Below are positions 6,814 through 11,795 of a DNA stretch of 11,795 bases, in pieces. The position numbers were made by a program, and so were the translations under genes. A model generated the notes under the pieces. That model ran no database searches and was not told the DNA's origin. It worked only from the letters and a program-made list of their open reading frames with translations. The number at the start of each line of letters is the position of its first letter. Within the stretch, counting starts at the first letter, position 1. Origin of the DNA: Campylobacter concisus (GTDB lineage Bacteria > Campylobacterota > Campylobacteria > Campylobacterales > Campylobacteraceae); assembly GCA_018375265.1 (NCBI GenBank), contig JAHADO010000018.1:1-11795 (forward strand), in the 5' to 3' direction.

Positions 6814-7367
6814 AGCACTCCCTCTTCTAACAGGTGGGTGATGAGGATTTTAAAGCCTAGAAATATAAGTATCGCTCCGCCCAAAAATAGCGCCTTTTTC
6901 TCTAAAATTTCACCCATAAATTTACCGATATAAAAGGCGGCTAGGCTTAGCACAAAGCAGACTACGCCGATGATGAGCGCACTCTCAAATACATTAACCG
7001 CTTCAAAGCTAAGCGTGACGCCAACGGCAAATGCGTCGATGCTCGTGGCAAATGCGCCTATAAAAATGGTCTTAATATCCATGCCCAAAGAGTCGCCAGC
7101 CTCGCTACTACAGGCCTCTTTTAGCATTTTAAAGCCAAGAAAACATAGTATAAAAAATGCGATGAAGTGATCGATAGAGCTTATAAATTTAGCAAAGCTA
7201 ATGCCTAGAAAATAGCCAAGAAGCGGCATGAGAAACTGAAAAAAGCCAAGCATGAAGGCTATAAATAAAATTTTGCCAAAGCCAAGGCTTTTATACCTTG
7301 CGCCGTTTGCTATATTTAGTGCTGCGCTATCCATGCTAAGAGCGAAGCTAAGAAGTAAAAGCTGCAT
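6810..7367 (-). CDS. mntP: Manganese efflux pump MntP
   Basis: Inner-membrane exporter of Mn2+ that protects against manganese excess. The 185-residue product is of family length with about six membrane helices arranged as two related halves. Each half carries the conserved acidic motif: [14 protein letters not shown] (D13) and [15 protein letters not shown] (D111). The second copy is the textbook one; in the first, the more usual DAFAVS is replaced by DSAALN. The ATG at 7367 follows GAGGGG by 6 bases. No yybP-ykoY type manganese riboswitch can be recognised in the short leader. The gene is convergent with xth and divergent from the DUF4197 gene. Confidence 0.92.
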   Translation of the reverse strand: MQLLLLSFALSMDSAALNIANGARYKSLGFGKILFIAFMLGFFQFLMPLLGYFLGISFAKFISSIDHFIAFFILCFLGFKMLKEACSSEAGDSLGMDIKTIFIGAFATSIDAFAVGVTLSFEAVNVFESALIIGVVCFVLSLAAFYIGKFMGEILEKKALFLGGAILIFLGFKILITHLLEEGVL

Positions 7368-7390
7368 AAATTCCCCTCAAAAAAGGGTGA

Positions 7391-7396
7391 ATTTTA
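7391..7396 (-). promoter_or_regulatory. Candidate mntP -10 box
   Basis: On the reverse strand TAAAAT follows TTTTTGCAC, fitting the T-rich Campylobacter pattern. It predicts a leader of about 17 bases. The leader contains CCCT-TTTTTG-AGGG, a tiny stem that would cover part of the GAGGGG ribosome site. Confidence 0.35.
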
Positions 7397-7440
7397 GTGC
7401 AAAAATATTAAATTTATTTTAAGCGTTTAGATATTTTTTG

Positions 7441-7446
7441 TATGAT
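7441..7446 (+). promoter_or_regulatory. Candidate -10 box for the DUF4197-EamA pair
   Basis: TATGAT directly after ATATTTTTTG, a T-run plus TG. It is 29 bases before the ATG at 7476, and a strong AAAAAAGGAGAG site follows. No hairpin or operator is obvious. Confidence 0.4.
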
Positions 7447-7475
7447 TTTGCTTTAAATTTAAAAAAGGAGAGAAG

Positions 7476-8225
7476 ATGAAAAGATCACTTGTTATTCTTT
7501 GTGGCGCGCTTGTTTTAAATTTACAAGCTGCAAGCATGGATGATATGATAAATAAAGGTGTGAAAATCGCCACTCATGCATCAAGCGGCGACTACAAAAG
7601 CATGGTTAGTGAGGCGCTAAATGCTGCTGTGAGCGAGCTTTCAAAAGAGGGCTTTATGAACAACGCCACAGCTAAAATTCCACTCCCAAAAAGCCTTGAG
7701 ATGGCGTCAAATTTAGCCAAAAAAGTGGGCGGCGAGAAGTGGGCGCAGGACCTTAGCAAGTCGATAAACAACGCCGCAACTACGGCCGTGCCAAAGGCTG
7801 CTGAAATTTTTAGTGAGAGCATAAAAAATATGAGCGAGGCAGACGTGAAAAAGCTCTTTAACGGCGGCAGCGACAGCGTTACGAAGTATCTGCAGGAAAG
7901 CTCTAGTAAAAAGCTAAAGGCGGCATTTACACCGATAATCGAGAAAATGATGAGCGATAATAGCTTTGCAACAGCGTACAATGGGCTAAATTCTTTCATC
8001 GGTAGCTCAGTAAAAAACAACGAAACGATAAAATCAGTCAAAAGCCTAGCTAAAAATTTAGGCGCAAGCGAGTATGTGCCAGATGATGGCGAAGATATAA
8101 ACGCCTATATCACGAGAAAGACGCTAGATGGGCTATTTAACGTGATGAGCGAGAAGGAAAAGGGGCTAAGAAGTGGCTTTGGCCTAGATAGCGGCAAAAA
8201 GGTGCTTGACTCGATCTTTAAATGA
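7476..8225 (+). CDS. Secreted DUF4197 family protein
   Basis: Function unknown. The 249-residue product has a Sec signal peptide (MKRSLVILCGALVLNLQA, likely cut after A18 or A19; C9 is not in a lipobox). The rest matches the DUF4197 pattern as I know it: IPLPKSLEMASNLAKKVG near 68-85, then NNAATTAVPKAAEIFSESI, MSEADVKKLFNGG, an Ala/Lys-rich helix region, and the C-terminal block YITRKTLDGLFNVMSEKEKGLR ending in KKVLDSIFK. It appears largely helical and soluble, so it is probably periplasmic. It has a strong ribosome site (AAGGAGAG) and its stop overlaps the EamA start as ATGA, indicating a shared transcript and coupled translation. Confidence 0.8.
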   Translation: MKRSLVILCGALVLNLQAASMDDMINKGVKIATHASSGDYKSMVSEALNAAVSELSKEGFMNNATAKIPLPKSLEMASNLAKKVGGEKWAQDLSKSINNAATTAVPKAAEIFSESIKNMSEADVKKLFNGGSDSVTKYLQESSSKKLKAAFTPIIEKMMSDNSFATAYNGLNSFIGSSVKNNETIKSVKSLAKNLGASEYVPDDGEDINAYITRKTLDGLFNVMSEKEKGLRSGFGLDSGKKVLDSIFK

Positions 8226-9100
8226 GAAATTTAAGCGCTCAAAACAAAGCCGACATCGCTCTTATCGTAGTTGCTATCGTTTGGGGCGCTACGTTTTTAC
8301 CCATGGCAAACGCGCTAAAGACAAATGGCGTCTTTGTCATGCTTTTTTGCCGGTTTTTTCTCTCGGCTATCTTTATGGGCTTTGTCGCGCTTAAATTTAC
8401 TAAGAAATTTGACAAAAAGAGCGTCATCTACGGCGTTATCCTTGGAGCGGTGCTCTTTTTGTCATTTGCCACGCAAACTTACGCTCTAAAGCTTACTTTT
8501 AGCTCGAGCGTCGCCTTTATTACGGGGCTTGAGTGCGTGATAGTCCCTTTTATGGCGGCTATCTTTTTTAAAAATAAGATAAGCATTTTTGCTATTTTGG
8601 GCGCTATCATCGCTATTTTTGGGCTTTGGCTCTTAAGTGGCGCCACGCTAGCACTTGGGAGTGGCGAGGCACTAGCGCTTGTTTGCGCGATATTTTACGC
8701 ACTTTATACTACACTAAATGGCCACTTTGTAAGAAAGAGCGAGCTTTATTCGCTTGTCTTTGTGGTCTTTCTCACCGTCTCTTTGCTCTCGTTTGTCTTT
8801 GCGTTTTTTGAAGGTAGCGTTGTGCCAAAATTTGATAGAGAATTTTTCATAGCGATATTTATCACGACGGTGATTGGCACCATATTTTGCTACTTTGTGC
8901 AAACGATCGCTCAAAGATATACGACCGCTAGCAAGGCGGCCTTGTTTTTCTGTCTAGAGCCAGTCTCTGCTGGGCTAATTGGCTACTTTTTTGCAGGTGA
9001 GATACTTAGCATCTGGCAAATTTTTGGAGCCATGCTCATCATCTTTGGCGTCATTTTTAGCGAATTTGGCAAGCAAATTTGCTCTAAATTTAAGCTCTAA
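8222..9100 (+). CDS. EamA/DMT-superfamily transporter
   Basis: A 292-residue inner-membrane protein with about ten hydrophobic helices in two EamA repeats (roughly 14-140 and 150-285). The N-terminal VVAIVWGATFLPMANAL and the CRFFLSAIFM helix are typical of the drug/metabolite transporter superfamily, as is the final helix IFGAMLIIFGVIFSE. These proteins export or import small metabolites such as amino acids; substrate cannot be predicted here. The ATG overlaps the preceding stop by 4 bases (ATGA) and has no ribosome site of its own, so translation is likely coupled to the DUF4197 gene. Its stop overlaps that of the convergent methyltransferase by 4 bases. Confidence 0.88.
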   Translation: MRNLSAQNKADIALIVVAIVWGATFLPMANALKTNGVFVMLFCRFFLSAIFMGFVALKFTKKFDKKSVIYGVILGAVLFLSFATQTYALKLTFSSSVAFITGLECVIVPFMAAIFFKNKISIFAILGAIIAIFGLWLLSGATLALGSGEALALVCAIFYALYTTLNGHFVRKSELYSLVFVVFLTVSLLSFVFAFFEGSVVPKFDREFFIAIFITTVIGTIFCYFVQTIAQRYTTASKAALFFCLEPVSAGLIGYFFAGEILSIWQIFGAMLIIFGVIFSEFGKQICSKFKL

Positions 9101-9822
9101 AAGACAAAAAGTTTCATTTGTGAGTCTATTTTCTCATCTATAAACTCGCCCTCAAATCTCTCTTTTAACATCGCTAAAACCGTCTTTTCATCGTAGTTTT
9201 TAGCTCCGTTTATCTCAAGGTGCCAGCAGATATTTTCAGCTGCTTCTTGCACGCTTCGTCTAGCGATCCTAGTTTCGTTTAAAATTTGACTCTTATAAGC
9301 GATACCTTGCTCGTTTAGCCACGCTTCAAGCCTATCTACGACGTTTTTTTGTGAGAGCGTTCGGCCAAATTTTTCAAAAAATGGCTCAAGTAGATCAGAG
9401 CTTCTAGGCTTGTCCCAGCCAAGATAGAGCTTTTGCTTGGCGCAGTTTTGAAATTTAGCAAAGTCTTCGTCGCTTGCAATGGCCGGGCTCATCGTGCAAA
9501 TGGCGATATCAAAGTGTTTAAGGGGCTTAAATTCTCTCCACGAGCAAACCTCGCTGGTTAAATTTGTCACGCCAAACCTCTTTGCGTCTTCATTTAAAAT
9601 TTCTATCATCTTTTCTGAGCTATCGATGCCTGTTATATGCTTAGCCGTTTTTGATAAAAATATGCTCCAAACGCCCGTGCCACAGCCGATATCAAGGATA
9701 TCTTTGCCACTAAAGCTGGCTCCCCAAGCCAAGGCTTTACCAAAAATTTGCTGCTGTATAGTGCTGATCTTGCCGTCAAATCTTTGGTAGTTTGACGCCT
9801 TTTTATCCCATAAATTTTGCAT
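9097..9822 (-). CDS. Class I SAM-dependent methyltransferase
   Basis: A 241-residue cytoplasmic protein with a Rossmann-type methyltransferase domain at about 5-150. Motif I is ILDIGCGTGVWS (42-53), the acidic residue after motif I is D67 in ITGIDSSEKM, and a motif-IV-like FDIAICTMSPAI lies at 104-115. The 90-residue C-terminal region has no recognised domain, and the substrate is unknown. The N-terminus WDKKASNYQRFD resembles small-molecule methyltransferases of the UbiE/Methyltransf_11-25 type, with the usual (W)xxxAxxY start. The ATG at 9822 follows TGAGGAGC by 4-5 bases. It diverges from the thioesterase gene across a 46-base spacer. Confidence 0.85.
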   Translation of the reverse strand: MQNLWDKKASNYQRFDGKISTIQQQIFGKALAWGASFSGKDILDIGCGTGVWSIFLSKTAKHITGIDSSEKMIEILNEDAKRFGVTNLTSEVCSWREFKPLKHFDIAICTMSPAIASDEDFAKFQNCAKQKLYLGWDKPRSSDLLEPFFEKFGRTLSQKNVVDRLEAWLNEQGIAYKSQILNETRIARRSVQEAAENICWHLEINGAKNYDEKTVLAMLKERFEGEFIDEKIDSQMKLFVF

Positions 9823-9842
9823 TTTAGCTCCTCATTTTTGGT

Positions 9843-9852
9843 TATAATTTTA
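9843..9852. promoter_or_regulatory. Overlapping divergent -10 boxes of the methyltransferase and thioesterase
   Basis: TATAAT at 9843-9848 on plus and TAAAAT at 9852-9847 on minus share two bases. The minus box is an extended -10 (TGCTAAAAT after a T-run). Both predict leaders of roughly 15-20 bases, consistent with the whole 46-base spacer serving both genes. Confidence 0.5.
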
Positions 9853-9868
9853 GCAAAAAAGGTCAAAA

Positions 9869-10261
9869 ATGAGAGATTTTATATATCACGTCACCATCCC
9901 ACCACAAGCCATCGACATGCACGGACATATGAATAATGTCTATTATTTCATCCTTATGCAAGAGGCCGCATTTGCCCACTCCGCCGCTGTTGGCGACACA
10001 GTCGAGGCGCAGTATAAAAGGGGTGAAATTTGGATCATTAGAAAAAATGAAGCAAAATATATAAAAAGCGCAAAGCTGATGGATAAGATAGAAATTCACA
10101 CCTACACGCAGACTGAGGGTAAGGCGACATCTTGCAGATATTTTGAGTTTAAAAAAGATGGCGAGCTAATAGCAACTGGCAAGACAGAGTTTGTCTATAT
10201 CGATCTAAAGACAAACCGCCCAAAAGCTATCCCGGCTGAGATCATCGCGCTTTACTCGTGA
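9869..10261 (+). CDS. Acyl-CoA thioesterase, hot-dog fold (4HBT/YbgC-FadM type)
   Basis: Hydrolyses an acyl-CoA or related thioester in the cytoplasm; the acyl group is not known. At 130 residues it is a single hot-dog domain. The helix-start motif AIDMHGHMNNVYYF (15-27) matches the family pattern D-x-x-G-H-x-N-N, with D16 as the expected catalytic acid, followed by the long helix ILMQEAAFAHS and the strands of the sheet. The C-terminal TGKTEFVYIDLKTNRPKAIP is the usual final strand and loop. AAAAAGG precedes the ATG. The 3' end overlaps the convergent fur-like gene by 10 bases, so its last codons and that gene's last codons are read from both strands. Confidence 0.88.
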   Translation: MRDFIYHVTIPPQAIDMHGHMNNVYYFILMQEAAFAHSAAVGDTVEAQYKRGEIWIIRKNEAKYIKSAKLMDKIEIHTYTQTEGKATSCRYFEFKKDGELIATGKTEFVYIDLKTNRPKAIPAEIIALYS

Positions 10262-10611
10262 CCGCACTCGTTGCAAACGCCCTTTATCACGGCGCTTTTT
10301 ATATTTTTAGCGACGCTTAGGTGGGGCATGTCGATGTTTGTCACCTTGTGGCAGACGTCGCAGATGAAGTAGGCTTTGGCCTCATTTGCCAGCTCGTAGT
10401 AGCTCTTGTGGTTGTTTTCGGTTTTTATCACGAGATTTTCTTTTTCGAAAATTTCCATACTTCTATAAAAGGTCGTCTTGTTTGCGTCAAGGCTCTCTAA
10501 AATTTCATCGTAGCTTAGCGGCGCCTTGGCGTTTTGCAAAATTTCAACAAGCTTTATGCGAAGCGTCGTAGCCTTGATGTTGTGCTCTTCTAAGAAATTT
10601 CTCGCGTTCAT
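10252..10611 (-). CDS. Short Fur-family metalloregulator, probable Zur-like
   Basis: A 119-residue DNA-binding repressor of the Fur family. The winged helix occupies about 1-65, with NKTTFYRSMEIFEKENL as the recognition-helix region (compare the usual T-V-Y-R). The structural zinc site is intact: C84 and C87 in FICDVCHKV, C113 and C116 in VCNECGHE. FICDVC closely resembles E. coli Zur FICDRC. The ligands expected for the sensing site (in E. coli Zur His77, Cys88, His96) have no clear equivalents; H68 and H88 are nearby candidates. It is about 30 residues shorter than Fur. Divergence from znuA makes a zinc role likely, but this is inference from position. AAGGGTAAAG precedes the ATG. Confidence 0.83.
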   Translation of the reverse strand: MNARNFLEEHNIKATTLRIKLVEILQNAKAPLSYDEILESLDANKTTFYRSMEIFEKENLVIKTENNHKSYYELANEAKAYFICDVCHKVTNIDMPHLSVAKNIKSAVIKGVCNECGHE

Positions 10612-10655
10612 CTTTACCCTTTTGATTTTTCGTATATTAACGCTAAAAGATTTAA

Positions 10656-10661
10656 ACTATA
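10656..10661 (-). promoter_or_regulatory. Candidate -10 box of the Fur-family gene
   Basis: On the reverse strand TATAGT follows TTTTCTTTTAAA, a T-rich upstream tract. It predicts a leader of about 38 bases before the ATG at 10611. The candidate operator lies about 40-60 bases upstream of it, so self-regulation through that site is possible but less direct than for znuA. Confidence 0.35.
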
Positions 10662-10689
10662 TTTAAAAGAAAAGGCTAAATTTAGGCTT

Positions 10690-10717
10690 TTGCATTTTAA
10701 GTTGCAACCAAGTTGCA
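10690..10717 (+). promoter_or_regulatory. Candidate Zur operator over the znuA promoter
   Basis: TGCAAC-CAA-GTTGCA at 10703-10717 is a perfect 6-3-6 inverted repeat. TTGCA units begin at 10690, 10702 and 10713, about one helical turn apart, and AAGTTGCA is directly repeated at 10699 and 10710. The repeat covers the -35 position of the likely znuA promoter (TTGCAA at 10702-10707, extended -10 TGCTAAACT at 10721-10729). A repressor here would block polymerase. The motif is not the gamma-proteobacterial Zur box. Confidence 0.5.
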
Positions 10718-10720
10718 TTT

Positions 10721-10729
10721 TGCTAAACT
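10721..10729 (+). promoter_or_regulatory. Candidate znuA extended -10
   Basis: TGCTAAACT after CATTT, with TTGCAA 16 bases upstream of TAAACT. The hexamer itself is weak (TAAACT against TATAAT), in keeping with a regulated promoter. It predicts a start near 10736 and a leader of about 20 bases with AAAGGAG. Confidence 0.4.
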
Positions 10730-10756
10730 TCGCAATTATTTTTTAAAGGAGAGATA

Positions 10757-11659
10757 ATGAGAAAAATTATCGTTTTTTTAGCTGTTTGTGCTTTGTCTCT
10801 TTTTGCAAAGCCGGTTGTGACTACTAGCATACTGCCAACGAAATTTTTTGTCGAGCAGATCGCTGGAGATACACTAGATGTAAATGCGATGGTTGGCAAA
10901 GGCGCTGATCCACACACCTACGAGCCAAAGCCAAAGCAGATGAAGGAGCTTGAAAAGAGCGAGCTTTACTTTGCTATCGGCATCGAGTTTGAGGACGCGT
11001 GGCTTGATCGCTTCTCAAAGACGTTTAAAAATTTACGCATCGTAAAGACGCAAGAGGGCATCGAGAAGATCGCTATGAGCGAGGAGCATGAGCATGAAGA
11101 GCACCACGAGCATAAGCACGAGGGTGAGCATAAGCATGAGCACCATGACCACGAGGGCGAGCACCACCACCATGACGGCCTTGACCCACACATCTGGCTT
11201 GACCCTATCCTAGTAAAAACTCAAGCTGATAACATCGCAAAGGCGCTAATAGAGAAATTCCCGCAAAATGCAAAGCTTTATGAGGAGAATTTGGCTAAAT
11301 TTAAAGCTAGCCTTGACGAGCTTGATGGCTTTATCAAAAACGAGCTAAAAGATGTCAAAACTCGTGAATTTATCGTATATCACCCATCTTGGGGCTACTT
11401 TGCAAAGCGCTATAACTTAGAGCAAATCGCCATCGAGATAGAGGGTAAAGAGCCAAAGCCAGCTGAGCTAAAAGAGCTTATAGAAGAGGCTAAAGAGCAC
11501 GGTGTAAAGGTCATTTTCGTAGCTCCACAATTCCCAACAAAGGCTGCAAATTTGATCGCAAAAGAGACTGGCTCAAAGGTCGTCATGATAGATCAGTTGC
11601 CTGAAAACTGGCTAGCCGAGATGAAAAAAACGGCTGAAATTTTCGCTAAAAGCCTATAA
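10757..11659 (+). CDS. znuA: Zinc ABC transporter substrate-binding protein ZnuA
   Basis: Periplasmic zinc-binding lipocalin-unrelated cluster A-I binding protein that delivers Zn2+ to the ZnuBC importer. The 300-residue product has a Sec signal peptide (cleavage probably after A17, LFA-KP). Metal ligands of the family are visible: H53 in GADPHTYEP, H145 in LDPHIWLDP, H209 in VYHPSWGYF and D279 in VVMIDQL. Between the first two lies a His-rich acidic loop (111-139) with 15 His in 29 residues, a mark of ZnuA as opposed to manganese-binding relatives. A strong AAAGGAG site precedes the ATG. Genes for the ZnuB permease and ZnuC ATPase are not in the window; they may lie downstream. Divergence from a Fur-family gene supports zinc-repressed expression. 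Confidence 0.95.
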   Translation: MRKIIVFLAVCALSLFAKPVVTTSILPTKFFVEQIAGDTLDVNAMVGKGADPHTYEPKPKQMKELEKSELYFAIGIEFEDAWLDRFSKTFKNLRIVKTQEGIEKIAMSEEHEHEEHHEHKHEGEHKHEHHDHEGEHHHHDGLDPHIWLDPILVKTQADNIAKALIEKFPQNAKLYEENLAKFKASLDELDGFIKNELKDVKTREFIVYHPSWGYFAKRYNLEQIAIEIEGKEPKPAELKELIEEAKEHGVKVIFVAPQFPTKAANLIAKETGSKVVMIDQLPENWLAEMKKTAEIFAKSL

Positions 11660-11660
11660 A

Positions 11661-11795
11661 ATGTTAGCACGCCTGATCGTCATTTGCCTACTTGCGATAA
11701 ATGCTTTCGGGTGTGCTCTATGCTCGCTTTATAGCCCAACAGCTCACGTTAGCGCGAAATTTGTCGCACACGAAAATAACATCACGCAGATAGCC
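11661..11795 (+). CDS. Secreted cysteine-containing protein, 5' part only (possibly DUF1007-like)
   Basis: An open frame begins with ATG one base after the znuA stop and stays open for 45 codons to the window edge. It encodes MLARLIVICLLAINAFG, a good signal peptide or membrane anchor, then CALCSLYSPTAHVSAKFVAHENN. The CALC-x-S/T-P-T-A start of the mature part resembles, from memory, DUF1007 proteins that accompany metal-uptake genes in Campylobacterota; with only 45 residues this is tentative. There is no separate ribosome site, so coupling to znuA translation is likely. If DUF1007 is right, it would be a periplasmic accessory of metal transport. Confidence 0.6.
   Translation, partial: MLARLIVICLLAINAFGCALCSLYSPTAHVSAKFVAHENNITQIA

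Noticed and set aside
7368..7475. yybP-ykoY manganese riboswitch ahead of mntP
   Set aside because: The mntP leader is only about 17-25 bases from the likely start site and the paired elements of that riboswitch are not visible.
10966..11193. Reverse-strand ORF rich in Cys, Ser and Trp opposite znuA
   Set aside because: It is the complement of the CAY/GAR codons of the ZnuA His-rich loop. The Cys/Trp pattern is an artefact of that repeat, not a metallothionein-like gene.
1..11795. CRISPR arrays, insertion sequences, tRNAs or prophage genes
   Set aside because: No regularly spaced repeats, transposase motifs, terminal inverted repeats around genes, or cloverleaf-like sequences were recognised on either strand by eye.

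Overview
The window looks like ordinary chromosome from an AT-rich Campylobacterota bacterium, most likely a Campylobacter of the C. concisus/C. curvus/C. showae type. The reasons are the very frequent AAATTT/TAAATTT words inside and between genes, T-rich promoters with TATAAT or TGnTANAAT -10 boxes and poor -35 boxes, AAGGA ribosome sites, and characteristic gene pairs (dgkA with a small HTH regulator, rpsT-prfA, znuA next to a Fur-family gene). The species call is inference; no database could be searched. No tRNA, rRNA, CRISPR array, insertion sequence or phage gene is visible.

Layout. 1-1239 (-): glmM, cut by the window edge. 1397-2748 (+): rpsT-prfA, a translation operon. 3044-3463 (+): a small tandem-TOBE molybdate/tungstate-binding (Mop) protein, isolated between AT-rich spacers. 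3819-5384 (+): a Tat-exported, fumarate-reductase-like flavoprotein without haem or FMN domains, also standing alone. 5412-6001 (-): dgkA followed by an overlapping small winged-helix regulator. 6055-6813 (+): exonuclease III. 6810-7367 (-): the manganese exporter mntP. 7476-9100 (+): a secreted DUF4197 protein and an EamA/DMT permease, overlapping by ATGA. 9097-9822 (-): a class I SAM methyltransferase. 9869-10261 (+): a hot-dog thioesterase. 10252-10611 (-): a short Fur-family repressor. 10757-11795 (+): znuA and the start of a cysteine-containing secreted protein that resembles the DUF1007 family.

How it fits together. The right end reads as a zinc-acquisition locus: a Zur-like repressor diverges from znuA, and a 6-3-6 inverted repeat sits where the znuA -35 should be, so a zinc-responsive switch is the simplest model. 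The middle is densely packed housekeeping and transport. Three convergent gene pairs overlap at their stop codons with no terminator between them, and two divergent pairs are driven from overlapping -10 boxes.

I do not see a multi-gene defence or other clearly novel system. The points most worth following are the orphan periplasmic flavoprotein, whose fumarate-binding His and Thr/Glu are not conserved; the candidate Zur operator together with a Fur-family protein that lacks the usual sensing-site ligands; and the overlapping divergent promoters.
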